40,728 nt of DNA from Porphyromonas levii DSM 23370 (lineage in GTDB: Bacteria > Bacteroidota > Bacteroidia > Bacteroidales > Porphyromonadaceae): the NCBI RefSeq assembly GCF_000379925.1, contig NZ_KB904235.1:1-40728 (forward strand), read 5' to 3'. A model generated the notes under the pieces. That model ran no database searches. It was given only the letters and a program-made list of their open reading frames with translations, and was not told where the DNA came from. Below are positions 18,001 to 25,767 of this stretch, piece by piece (position 1 is the first letter of the stretch; each line of letters opens with the position of its first letter). The position numbers were made by a program, and so were the translations under genes.

Positions 18001-18818
18001 TAGGAAATTATATCAAGAAGCTCAAGCAGATAGAGAGTGACTATCGTCGTAAACAGTTTGACTCTACTCTTGGTGATGAACTACCTAACGGTATCATCCA
18101 GAATGCGAAGGTGCTTATCGCTAAGAAACGTAAGATTCAGGTCGGTGATAAGATGGCAGGTCGTCACGGTAATAAGGGTATCGTTTCTAAGGTGGTTCGT
18201 ACCGAAGATATGCCATTCCTCGCTGACGGTACGCCGGTAGACCTCTGTCTTAATCCGCTTGGTGTGCCATCTCGTATGAACCTTGGTCAGATATTTGAGG
18301 CTGTATTGGGTTATGCTGGTAAGAAGTTAGGAGTTAAGTTTGCTACCCCTATCTTCGATGGGGCTTCGCTTGAAGACCTTAACAAGTGGACAGATAAGGC
18401 TGGTATTTCACGCAATGGACGTACCTACCTATACGATGGTGAGACTGGTGAGCGTTTTGATCAGCCTGCTACTGTTGGTGTTACTTACTTCCTCAAGCTA
18501 GGTCACATGGTTGACGATAAGATGCACGCCCGTTCTATTGGTCCTTACTCTCTGATTACTCAGCAACCACTTGGTGGTAAGGCTCAGTTCGGAGGTCAGC
18601 GTTTCGGAGAGATGGAGGTGTGGGCTCTAGAGGCTTATGGCGCAGCTCATGTGCTACAGGAGATGCTCACCATTAAGAGTGATGACGTTGTAGGTCGTTC
18701 AAAGGCCTACGAGTCTATCGTGAAGGGTAGCCCAATGCCAACTCCAGGTATTCCTGAGTCGCTCAACGTACTGCTCAACGAGCTTAAGGGTCTTGGCCTA
18801 AGCTTCGAACTACAGTGA
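15006..18818 (+). CDS. rpoB: DNA-directed RNA polymerase beta subunit
   Basis: The 1270-residue product aligns with Bacteroidetes RpoB throughout. Landmarks are [18 protein letters not shown] near the start, the rifampicin region ([30 protein letters not shown]), [15 protein letters not shown] near the C-terminus, and the ending [12 protein letters not shown]. The ATG at 15006 fits the family start ([14 protein letters not shown]). An upstream in-frame start at 14970 would add 12 hydrophobic residues from the attenuator's U-rich tail. The rifampicin region looks wild type: the usual Asp, His and Ser positions in [21 protein letters not shown] are present. Confidence 0.98.
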   Translation: MSPRNSTQRISFASIKNPLEFPDFLDIQLQSFRDFMQLDTPSDQRKNEGLYKVFMENFPIHDTRNNFVLEFLDYFIDPPRYTIEECFTRGLTYNVPLKAKMKLYCTDPDHEDFDTSVMDVYLGQIPYMTPQGTFIINGAERVVVSQMHRSPGVFFSESVHNNGTKLFSARVIPFKGSWIEFATDISNVMYAYIDRKKKLPVTTLLRAIGYEADKDILNLFGIAEEVKVTKSNLNKHVGRKIAARVLNSWVEDLVDEETGEVVSLDRYEIILDRDEELTEDNIERILESGTKTILLLADSETGLDYSVITNTLQKDPSNSQKEAVYYIYKQLRSQDPVDEQSAMEVINNLFFSDKRYDLGDVGRYRINKKLNLEIDDTIKVLTNEDISAIIQYLVALKNGKAAIDDIDHLSNRRVRTVGEQLSQQFSIGLSRMARTVRERMNVRDNEVFTPVYLINAKTISSVVNSFFGTNPLSQFMDQTNPLAEITHKRRLSALGPGGISRDRAGFEVRDVHYTHYGRLCPIETPEGPNIGLINSLCVYAKINELGFISTPYRKVVDGKVDFSPEGVEYYTAEAEEDKTVGQGNAPLDEQGAFIRDTVKSRYGSDFPVVPPSEVDLMDVSPMQIASIAASLIPFLEHDDANRALMGSNMMRQAVPLIQTDAPIVGTGLEGVVIHDSRSQISSDHSGVIEYVDANEIRVRIDRTEDEEFVSFDDNLVVYKLPKFRKTNQSTTIDLRPIVMKGDRIEAGQILTEGYSTQNGELALGRNVMVAYMPWKGYNYEDAIVLSERMVREDFFTSVHVDEYNLEVRETKRGVEELTSDIPNVSEDATKDLDERGIIRVGARVHPGDILVGKITPKGESDPTPEEKLLHAIFGEKAGDVKDASLKANPSLSGVVYKTFLFSKILKGQNSRTSTRELKKKLEEDEASEKDQLRKTMISKLSKLTARKLCRGVEDYMGTVVVAEGVKFNNTILEQLNYEEIGFANWTEDDESNMLISQLLGNYIKKLKQIESDYRRKQFDSTLGDELPNGIIQNAKVLIAKKRKIQVGDKMAGRHGNKGIVSKVVRTEDMPFLADGTPVDLCLNPLGVPSRMNLGQIFEAVLGYAGKKLGVKFATPIFDGASLEDLNKWTDKAGISRNGRTYLYDGETGERFDQPATVGVTYFLKLGHMVDDKMHARSIGPYSLITQQPLGGKAQFGGQRFGEMEVWALEAYGAAHVLQEMLTIKSDDVVGRSKAYESIVKGSPMPTPGIPESLNVLLNELKGLGLSFELQ

Positions 18819-18855
18819 TATTCAGCACACCCCTTATTGATATAAAGAAAGAGAT

Positions 18856-21800
18856 ATGGCTTTCATTAGAGATACAAAGATAAAGTCCAACTTCAATCAG
18901 ATTCGTATCGGTATCGCTTCCCCAGAAGAGATATTCGAAAACTCATACGGTGAAGTTACCAAACCTGAGACCATTAATTATCGTACATATAAGCCTGAAC
19001 GCGATGGTCTATTCTGCGAGCGCATCTTCGGCCCAGTAAAGGACTACGAATGCCATTGTGGAAAATACAAGAGGGTACGCTACAAGGGTGTTGTATGTGA
19101 CCGTTGTCAGGTAGAGGTTACAGAGAAGAAGGTGCGTCGTGAGCGTATGGGGCACATCAAGTTAGAGGTACCAATCGTACACATTTGGTTCTTCCGCTCT
19201 GTGCCTAATAAGATTGCTTACCTATTGGGTATCCCTGCCAAGAAGCTTGAGAAGATAATCTATTACGAAAGCTACGTGGTGGTTCAACCTGGACCATTTG
19301 AAGATCTTGCTGTAGGTGATTTGCTGACAGAGGAGGAGTACTTGGATCGTCTCCAAGCTCTTCCAGAAGGGAATGCAGAGCTCGAGGATGATGACCATGA
19401 CAAGTTCCTCTCGGATATTGGCGCTGTAGCTATCCAGCAACTATTGGCAAGGGTTGACCTTGACACCCTCTCCTATGAGCTCCGTGCTAGGGCTTCTAAG
19501 GAGACATCTCAACAGCGTAAGAAGGAGGCACTTAAGCGACTTCAGGTCGTAGAGAGTTTCCGTGCAAGTCACGGCTATACTCGTCCAGAGTGGATGGTAC
19601 TCGATGTAGTTCCTGTGATTCCACCAGATCTGCGCCCTCTCGTACCTCTGGATGGTGGACGTTTTGCTACTTCAGACCTCAATGAGCTTTACCGTCGTGT
19701 GATTATTCGTAACAATCGTCTTCGTCGATTGATTGAGACAAGAGCACCACAGGTGATTCTTCGCAATGAGAAGCGTATGCTTCAGGAGGCTGTAGATAGT
19801 CTCTTTGATAACAGCGGCAAGTCGGGTGCTGTGAAGAGCGACTCTAATCGTCCTCTTAAGTCTCTTACCGACTCTCTCAAGGGTAAGCAGGGACGTTTCC
19901 GTCAGAACCTTCTAGGTAAGCGTGTAGACTATTCTGCTCGTTCGGTTATCGTCGTAGGTCCAAACTTGAAGATGCATGAGTGTGGTCTGCCACAGGATAT
20001 GGCAGCTGAGCTTTACAAGCCATTTATTATCCGTAAGTTGATAGAGCGTGGTATTGTGAAGACCGTAAAGAGTGCTCGCCGTATTGTAGACCGTCGCGAA
20101 CCAGTTATCTGGGATATTCTTGAGAATGTGGTAAAGGGTCATCCAGTGCTTCTAAACCGTGCACCGACCCTACATCGTCTTGGTATCCAAGCATTCCAGC
20201 CTAAGCTAATCGAGGGTAAGGCAATCCGTCTGCACCCACTAGCTTGTACTGCGTTCAACGCCGACTTCGATGGAGACCAGATGGCAGTGCATTTACCTCT
20301 CTCCAACGATGCTATCCTTGAGGCTCAGTTCCTCATGCTAGCTTCACACAACATCCTTAACCCTGCTAATGGTACCCCTATTACTGTGCCATCACAGGAT
20401 ATGGTGCTTGGTCTATACTATATCACTAAGCTCCGTGATGAAGTTGAGGGAGAAGGCTATAAGTTCTACTCTCCAGAGGAGGCACGCATCGCTTACAACA
20501 ATGGTAAGATCGATATTCATGCCAAGATTCAGGTAATGGTAGATGACCTAGATGAGGATCGTAACCCAATTAGACATCTTGTCGAGACCTCATACGGTAG
20601 GCTTCTTTTTAATAGCAAGGCTCCTGCCGAACTTGGTTACCTCAATCAGGTAATCGGAAAGAAGAGTCTGCGCACCATCATTGGAGATGTGATTAAGTAT
20701 TGTGGTATTTCTCGTACATCACAGTTCCTCGATGATATTAAGGATCTTGGTTACTATATGGCCTTCAAGGGTGGTCTTTCCTTCAACCTTTCAGATGTGA
20801 TTATCCCAGAAGAGAAGGGAGAGCTGATCCAAGAGGGATACGAGGAGGTTAGTGAGATTGTTGATGATTTCAATATGGGTAATATCACCAATAATGAGCG
20901 CTACAATCAGATCATTGATGTTTGGACAAATGTCAATAACAACCTCTCTGCAATCCTTATGAAGGAGCTAAAGGAGGACGATCAGGGTTTCAATCCAATC
21001 TTTATGATGATGGATTCTGGAGCTCGTGGTTCTGCCAACCAGATTCAGCAGCTTAGCGGTATCCGTGGTCTTATGGCTAAGCCACAGAGAAGTGGTGAAG
21101 GTGCTCAGACAATGGAGAACCCTATCCTTTCCAACTTCAAGGAAGGTCTTTCTGTGCTTGAGTACTTTATCTCTACCCACGGTGCACGTAAGGGGCTTTC
21201 AGATACGGCTCTCAAGACCGCCGATGCAGGATATCTCACCCGCCGTCTCGTGGATGTGTCGCAGGATGTGATTATTACCGAAGAGGATTGCGGTACACTC
21301 CGTGGTATTGTCCGTAAGGAGATCAAGGAGGGTAGCAACGTCGTAGCTTCACTCTATGAGCGTATCCTAGGTCGTGTGTCTGTTCATGACGTAATCCATC
21401 CAATTTCTGGAGAGCTCCTTGTAGCTGCTGGAGATGAGATAGACGAGATCAAGGCAGAGAAAATCCAAAGCTCACCTATTACAGAGGTCGAGATTCGTTC
21501 AGTACTCACTTGCGAAAGCAAACATGGAGTTTGTGCTAAGTGCTATGGTCGCAACCTCGCCCACAATCACCTTGTACAGAAGGGTGAGGTCGTAGGTGTC
21601 GTAGCCGCCCAGTCTATCGGTGAGCCTGGTACACAGCTTACACTCCGTACTTTCCACGCCGGTGGTGTGGCAAGTACCGATACCATCGAGCGTTTGATCA
21701 AAGCTAAGTATGATGGTATTCTTGAGATAGATGAGCTTCGAACCGTAGATGCTAAGGACGAAGAGGGTAAGTCATTCAAGGTGGTCGTTGGTCGTCAGGC

Positions 21801-23151
21801 TGAGATGCGTGTTATCGACCCACATACCCACATGACCCTCATCACCGAAAATATCCCTTATGGTGCAAAGCTTTTTATCGAGTCTGGTGTAGAAGTCAAA
21901 GCAGATGATATTATCTTTGAGACCGACCCATTCAATGCGGTTATCATTGCCGAGGCAGCTGGTAAGTTGCAGTACGAAGATGTTGTAGAGGGTTCTACTT
22001 TCCGCGTACAGACCGACTCCAATGTAGCTGCAGGTCACTCCGATCGTATCATCATTGAAAGTAAGGATCGTAACCTATCCCCAGCACTATCTATTACAGA
22101 TAAGGAGGGAGATGTTATCAAGACCTATAACCTTCCAGTGGGTGCGCACTTAACAAAGAAACAGGGCGCAAGTGTCAAGGCAGGTGATATCCTTGTCAAG
22201 ATCCCTCGTACCGTAGTCAAGTCTGGTGATATTACCGGTGGTCTACCTCGTGTCACTGAGCTATTCGAGGCACGTAACCCTACCAATCCAGCCGTTGTTG
22301 CTGAGATTGATGGCGAGGTAACTCTAGGACGTGTGCGCCGAGGTAACCGTGAAGTGATTGTCACTAGTAGTACAGGGGAAGAGCGTAAGTATCAGATTAG
22401 TCAGACACGTCAGCTCCTTGTACAGGAAAACGACTTCGTTCGTGCAGGTGAGCCATTGTCAGATGGTTCCGTATCACCTACTGATATCCTAGAGATTCTC
22501 GGACCTAATGCGGTACAGAACTATATCGTCAATGGCGTACAAGATGTCTACCGCAAACAGGGTGTGTCTATCAACGATAAGCACTTCGAGGTCATTGTCC
22601 GTCAGATGATGCGTAAGGTAGAGGTAATTGACGCTGGTGATACTAACTTCCTTGAGCAGCAACTCGTAGATAAGCTAGAGGTGCAAGAAGAGAATAGCCG
22701 TCTTTGGGGCAAGAAAGTAGTCACTGACGCAGGTGAATCTACTCGCTTCTTTGAGGGTCAGATTATCACAACTCGCCATCTACGTGAGGAGAATAGCCTA
22801 CTCAAGCGTGCCGATAAGAAGACGATCGAGGTTCGTGATGCACTTCCAGCTACTACTAAGCAGGTGCTTCAGGGTATTACTCGTGCAGCACTACAGACCA
22901 ATAGCTTCATGTCGGCAGCATCCTTCCAAGAGACTCCAAAAGTGTTGAATAATGCTGCTATCGAAGGAAAGGTTGATAAGCTAGAAGCTCTAAAGGAGAA
23001 TGTCATCTGCGGTCACCTCATTCCTGCTGGTACAGGTCTTCGTGAATACGATAAGATTGTAGTGGCATCTAAGAGTGAGATGGAGAGTAAGCGCCTTTTG
23101 GAAGCCTCTCGAAACGCTTCTCGCATGGAGGACATTGTAGTGCCAGACTAA
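18856..23151 (+). CDS. rpoC: DNA-directed RNA polymerase beta' subunit
   Basis: The 1431-residue product has the N-terminal zinc site [19 protein letters not shown] (Cys66, 68, 81, 84), the catalytic magnesium loop NADFDGDQM (468-476), the second zinc cluster ([13 protein letters not shown]), and the trigger-loop stretch [19 protein letters not shown]. Length and C-terminus ([10 protein letters not shown]) match Bacteroidetes RpoC, so the gene is complete. About 100 bp of its 3' part (around 22825-22923) reappears in decayed form at 28262-28364. It is followed by a hairpin terminator and the repeat block. Confidence 0.98.
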   Translation: MAFIRDTKIKSNFNQIRIGIASPEEIFENSYGEVTKPETINYRTYKPERDGLFCERIFGPVKDYECHCGKYKRVRYKGVVCDRCQVEVTEKKVRRERMGHIKLEVPIVHIWFFRSVPNKIAYLLGIPAKKLEKIIYYESYVVVQPGPFEDLAVGDLLTEEEYLDRLQALPEGNAELEDDDHDKFLSDIGAVAIQQLLARVDLDTLSYELRARASKETSQQRKKEALKRLQVVESFRASHGYTRPEWMVLDVVPVIPPDLRPLVPLDGGRFATSDLNELYRRVIIRNNRLRRLIETRAPQVILRNEKRMLQEAVDSLFDNSGKSGAVKSDSNRPLKSLTDSLKGKQGRFRQNLLGKRVDYSARSVIVVGPNLKMHECGLPQDMAAELYKPFIIRKLIERGIVKTVKSARRIVDRREPVIWDILENVVKGHPVLLNRAPTLHRLGIQAFQPKLIEGKAIRLHPLACTAFNADFDGDQMAVHLPLSNDAILEAQFLMLASHNILNPANGTPITVPSQDMVLGLYYITKLRDEVEGEGYKFYSPEEARIAYNNGKIDIHAKIQVMVDDLDEDRNPIRHLVETSYGRLLFNSKAPAELGYLNQVIGKKSLRTIIGDVIKYCGISRTSQFLDDIKDLGYYMAFKGGLSFNLSDVIIPEEKGELIQEGYEEVSEIVDDFNMGNITNNERYNQIIDVWTNVNNNLSAILMKELKEDDQGFNPIFMMMDSGARGSANQIQQLSGIRGLMAKPQRSGEGAQTMENPILSNFKEGLSVLEYFISTHGARKGLSDTALKTADAGYLTRRLVDVSQDVIITEEDCGTLRGIVRKEIKEGSNVVASLYERILGRVSVHDVIHPISGELLVAAGDEIDEIKAEKIQSSPITEVEIRSVLTCESKHGVCAKCYGRNLAHNHLVQKGEVVGVVAAQSIGEPGTQLTLRTFHAGGVASTDTIERLIKAKYDGILEIDELRTVDAKDEEGKSFKVVVGRQAEMRVIDPHTHMTLITENIPYGAKLFIESGVEVKADDIIFETDPFNAVIIAEAAGKLQYEDVVEGSTFRVQTDSNVAAGHSDRIIIESKDRNLSPALSITDKEGDVIKTYNLPVGAHLTKKQGASVKAGDILVKIPRTVVKSGDITGGLPRVTELFEARNPTNPAVVAEIDGEVTLGRVRRGNREVIVTSSTGEERKYQISQTRQLLVQENDFVRAGEPLSDGSVSPTDILEILGPNAVQNYIVNGVQDVYRKQGVSINDKHFEVIVRQMMRKVEVIDAGDTNFLEQQLVDKLEVQEENSRLWGKKVVTDAGESTRFFEGQIITTRHLREENSLLKRADKKTIEVRDALPATTKQVLQGITRAALQTNSFMSAASFQETPKVLNNAAIEGKVDKLEALKENVICGHLIPAGTGLREYDKIVVASKSEMESKRLLEASRNASRMEDIVVPD

Positions 23152-23235
23152 ACACTACCTCAATTTGAAATGATAAAAGCCCTGAGAGCGTCACAGCTCT
23201 GTAACTCTCCCAAAACGGGCGTGTAAGGAGAGAAT

Positions 23236-23277
23236 AAAATAGCCTGTAGGTACGATTTGGCACCTACAGGCTATTTT
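23236..23277 (+). terminator. rpoC terminator hairpin
   Basis: AAAATAGCCTGTAGGT (23236-23251) is perfectly complementary to ACCTACAGGCTATTTT (23262-23277) with a 10-nt loop. The A and T ends give the stem its own U-tract. It lies 85 nt after the rpoC stop and would end the long tuf-rpoC transcript. The same hairpin, extended, recurs at 23376-23487. Confidence 0.7.
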
Positions 23278-23375
23278 GTGTCTCGGTGTCTTTTTGAGTT
23301 AGACTTCTATGTGACCTGGGAGGAGGTTGATTATTTGTAACTCTCCCAAAACGGGCGTATTGTGGCGGTTTATTA

Positions 23376-23487
23376 GTAACTCTCCCAAAACGGGCGCGTA
23401 AGGAGAGAATAAAATAGCCTGTAGGTACGATTTGGTACCTACAGTCTATTTTATTCTCTCCTTACGCGCCCGTTTTGGGAGAGTTAC
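23376..23487. repeat. Inverted repeat with 53-bp arms
   Basis: Arm 23376-23428 pairs with 23435-23487 over 53 bp with a single mismatch (near 23418/23445) and a 6-nt loop. The 21-bp repeat forms the base of the stem on both sides. Such a long near-perfect palindrome is rarely kept in bacteria unless young or selected. It also works as a terminator in both directions. Confidence 0.85.
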
Positions 23488-23563
23488 TGTCGGTTTATTA
23501 TTGTAGTCATCTTTGCGGTTGGAAGTTGTTCAGGTATTAGATGACTACAATAATAAACCGACA
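23488..23563. repeat. Inverted repeat with 25-bp arms
   Basis: Arm 23488-23512 is perfectly complementary to 23539-23563, with a 26-nt loop. It directly abuts the 53-bp palindrome. Part of its right arm and the following repeat (23551-23589) is also complementary to 23337-23375 over 39 bp with one mismatch. The region can therefore fold in two competing ways. Confidence 0.8.
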
Positions 23564-23632
23564 CAATACGCCCGTTTTGGGAGAGTTACCTTCTTGGAAA
23601 ACTCATATTAATGCTAAATCGTATATAGAATT

Positions 23633-23676
23633 ACCCTTTCGGGTATTGCAGGAATGCATATAAGATGAGAACTTTG
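23633..23676 (+). promoter_or_regulatory. Palindromic operator and promoter of the ThiF-like gene
   Basis: ACCCTTTCGGGT (23633-23644) is followed after 24 nt by GAACTTTG (23669-23676), a -7 box. There is no -33 box where one is expected; the palindrome sits just upstream of that place, as in activator-dependent promoters. ATTGCAGG follows the palindrome here and at the 25342 site. Transcription would start about 23683. Confidence 0.6.
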
Positions 23677-23685
23677 CTGGCGTAA

Positions 23686-24474
23686 ATGTCTAACCAAAAT
23701 ATCATTCAGATGAAACGATACGAACGAAATCGAATCTACATTTCCGATGAAGATCAAATAAAAATCAAAGAATTTCGAGTCTTACTTGCTGGTGCAGGAA
23801 TAGGGAGCAATATTGCGGAAACTTTGTTGCGAATAGGATTTGAAACTATAACGTTGGTCGATGGAGATGTGGTGGAGGAGAGCAACCTCAACAGGCAGAA
23901 CTATACAGAGGAAGATTTGGGTATCCCTAAGGTAGAAGCATTGAAAAAACGACTGCTCAGTATCAATCCTAAAGCACAAATATCGACCATAAACACATTT
24001 ATTGATCACGATAATATAGAGGATATTGTCGCAGGGCATGATATAGCAATCAATACTCTTGATTTCAATAGCGACATTCCTTTCGTTTTTGACCGTGTAT
24101 GTGCAAAGTCAGGAATTTATGTACTACATCCCTACAATGTTGGGTTTGCAGGTATTGTTATGGTTGTTTCTCCCGATGGGGCGAACTTAGAGAGCTTGCT
24201 CTCTGAGGGAGAGAGTTATTTGGGTTTTGAAAAACGAGCCGTACAGCACGTTACTGACTATTTCAATTATTGGGTTCGACCTAAAATATGGATAGAAGAG
24301 GTGATACGAAAGTATGAAGACGAGGGAATGACTTTGCCACCACCACAACTATCTATTGCGTCCTCTTTGGTCGGAGGAATCTGTACCTCTATCCTTATGC
24401 GTATTGTTCGAGGAGAATTTGTGAAGGTATTTCCTAAATTCTACTACTATTCGGAGTGCGATGATCTAAATTAG
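23686..24474 (+). CDS. ThiF/HesA/MoeB-type E1-like adenylating enzyme
   Basis: The 262-residue product is an E1-like ATP-dependent adenylating enzyme. It shows the nucleotide loop GAGIGSN (36-42), the DGDVVEESNLNRQ motif (59-71) with the conserved Asn and Arg, Lys82, and NTLDFNSD (123-130). The zinc-binding CxxC pairs of MoeB and ThiF are absent, as in some peptide-modifying members. In other peptide loci such enzymes adenylate a peptide C-terminus or help cyclodehydratases. Here it lies beside a double-glycine-leader peptide gene and shares its promoter motif, so peptide modification is inferred. The predicted transcription start is only about 3 nt before this ATG; the in-frame Met at 23710 is an alternative start. 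The real substrate is unknown. Confidence 0.8.
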   Translation: MSNQNIIQMKRYERNRIYISDEDQIKIKEFRVLLAGAGIGSNIAETLLRIGFETITLVDGDVVEESNLNRQNYTEEDLGIPKVEALKKRLLSINPKAQISTINTFIDHDNIEDIVAGHDIAINTLDFNSDIPFVFDRVCAKSGIYVLHPYNVGFAGIVMVVSPDGANLESLLSEGESYLGFEKRAVQHVTDYFNYWVRPKIWIEEVIRKYEDEGMTLPPPQLSIASSLVGGICTSILMRIVRGEFVKVFPKFYYYSECDDLN

Positions 24475-25257
24475 TCTGCGGTGTGTAGCCACAGCAATTG
24501 CTTCGGATATATTCCCGACTCCGAGTTTTTGGAATATGTTTTTTCGATAGCCTTTCACAGAGTCTTCCGACCGATTAATCTCGTTGGCAATCTCTCCAAC
24601 TGATAAGCCTTGGTTCGCCAGCCGAATCACGGCTTTTTCATATTCACTCAGAACAATACTTTCAACCTGTTTCCAACGACCACTCTTCAAGGAAAACTGC
24701 CACATCGTATTAGAATTAACCGCAGTCATATAGGCGACACCTCTTTCTTGGGATGGAGCCAGTGACACCAAACAGAGTGCTAACCAGATATTTCCCATCG
24801 AATCCAGTTTAAGGGGAGTTATCTGATGATTGATCAATACGCTTTCCTTGGACTCTTGTTTATTGACTCTAAAATTGTAGGATATGGTGTATTGAGTGCG
24901 CTCTGATACGGCAATTCCTTTGAAAAAGTCAAAGCCTGCTCTATTGACTTGTGTAAGGAATTCAAGGTCTTCTTCCGGTACATGATTATAGTAAAAGTCG
25001 TATCCTTCTTGTTGTACCGTTGCCACGCTCTCTCCGCAGAGAAATAGAGGGTTGTCCGATACATATAGAAAGTTCATCCTATTATAGTCGATGATATAAA
25101 GAGACTTGTATGTAATTTGGGCAAATGCCTTTGCAGAGTCAATATAAGGCTGTAAGCCACAGTATTGCTCGTTGCCTATTTGAGGGCGAACGTCCTGTGG
25201 TAATTGCAGGCGATTGTTTTCGTTAAGAATCACACTCATTCTATATCCATTTGACAT
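24466..25257 (-). CDS. LuxR-family regulator with PAS-like sensor domain
   Basis: The product (263 residues from the ATG at 25257; Met at 25239 is the alternative) ends in a GerE/LuxR helix-turn-helix. It has LSEYEKAVIRLANQGLSVGE and IANEINRSEDSVKGYRKNIF with the usual QKLGVGN turn. The N-terminal half resembles a PAS-type sensor (YKSLYIIDYNRMNFLYVSDN), as in Bacteroidetes PAS-LuxR proteins. It converges with the ThiF-like gene, overlapping its end by 9 nt. Its own promoter carries the same ACCC-N4-GGGT palindrome, so it probably regulates itself and the two flanking genes. The open frame begins at 25338, but that start would include the operator. Confidence 0.85.
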   Translation of the reverse strand: MSNGYRMSVILNENNRLQLPQDVRPQIGNEQYCGLQPYIDSAKAFAQITYKSLYIIDYNRMNFLYVSDNPLFLCGESVATVQQEGYDFYYNHVPEEDLEFLTQVNRAGFDFFKGIAVSERTQYTISYNFRVNKQESKESVLINHQITPLKLDSMGNIWLALCLVSLAPSQERGVAYMTAVNSNTMWQFSLKSGRWKQVESIVLSEYEKAVIRLANQGLSVGEIANEINRSEDSVKGYRKNIFQKLGVGNISEAIAVATHRRLI

Positions 25258-25273
25258 CCATATAATAATGATG

Positions 25274-25315
25274 CAAATATACTCATTCAAAGGCAAAGAG
25301 ATTACCCGAAAGGGT
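25274..25315 (-). promoter_or_regulatory. Palindromic operator and promoter of the LuxR-type gene
   Basis: On the minus strand ACCCTTTCGGGT (25304-25315) is followed after 22 nt by TATATTTG (25274-25281), a perfect -7 box. The start codon at 25257 is about 17 nt further on. The palindrome again stands about where the -33 contact should be. Confidence 0.6.
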
Positions 25316-25341
25316 GAAAGTTCAGAATACGTCCCCAAATT

Positions 25342-25385
25342 ACCCTTTTGGGTATTGCAGGGAGGATAATAAGTAGGGAACTTTG
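25342..25385 (+). promoter_or_regulatory. Palindromic operator and promoter of the peptide gene
   Basis: ACCCTTTTGGGT (25342-25353), then ATTGCAGG, then GAACTTTG (25378-25385) after a 24-nt gap. The arrangement is identical in spacing to that in front of the ThiF-like gene. It lies back to back with the LuxR promoter (operators 26 bp apart). A leader of about 120 nt separates it from the peptide ATG at 25512. Confidence 0.65.
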
Positions 25386-25511
25386 CAAGTGTAAAGATAA
25401 TGTAAGGTACTTTCTATAGTGTCCTAAGGATTACCATAGACCCAACTATTCAAATGGGGAGTGTAAGCCGAAAAACTCTGAAGAGTAGGCGTCCTTTAAC
25501 AAATACGAGTT

Positions 25512-25685
25512 ATGAATGATAAGTTAAACATCGACGAGTTTTCTACAGAAATGTTGTCAGAAATTGTAGGTGGTGCAGAGTACGGCTCTCTATTGGATGG
25601 ATGTTTTGAACTAGCTGTTTGTTGTTACGACACAACTTTGCAGCCTAGCATGAGTACGACCACCATTGGAAGTAAAAGACTGTAA
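25512..25685 (+). CDS. Double-glycine-leader peptide (candidate modified-peptide precursor), apparently frameshifted
   Basis: The 57-residue frame has a leader of the double-glycine type: FSTEMLSEIVGG ending at Gly21, which C39 peptidase exporters would cut. The following segment AEYGSLLDGCFELAVCCYD has Cys31, 37 and 38. The frame ends at 25685. The next frame is open from 25654 to 25764, stops 3 nt before the downstream gene, and reads KDCNSCRVRALKY...GAPNCIACHSK with two CxxC pairs. Removing one A from the AAAA run at 25674-25677 would join the two into a precursor of about 83 residues. So the gene is either broken, wrongly sequenced, or shifted by slippage. No function is known. The neighbouring ThiF-like enzyme suggests that the product is modified. 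Confidence 0.65.
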   Translation: MNDKLNIDEFSTEMLSEIVGGAEYGSLLDGCFELAVCCYDTTLQPSMSTTTIGSKRL

Positions 25686-25767
25686 TTCATGTAGAGTTAG
25701 AGCTTTAAAATACAAGAGAGACCTTTATGGAGCTCCAAATTGTATAGCTTGTCATAGTAAATGATTT

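Larger units (their letters stand above)
23201..23589. repeat. Block of five 21-bp repeats in both orientations
   Basis: The unit GTAACTCTCCCAAAACGGGCG occurs forward at 23201-23221, 23337-23357 and 23376-23396, and reversed at 23467-23487 and 23569-23589. All five are identical over the 21 bp. The sequence following the first copy (to about 23275) is nearly the same as that after the third. The repeats look like ends of a small non-autonomous mobile element (MITE-like) that inserted more than once, or like a REP-type element. No transposase lies within. I do not recognise the family. Confidence 0.75.

Noticed and set aside
23201-23589. CRISPR array
   Set aside because: The 21-bp units occur in both orientations, at irregular spacing, with self-complementary sequence between them and no cas genes.
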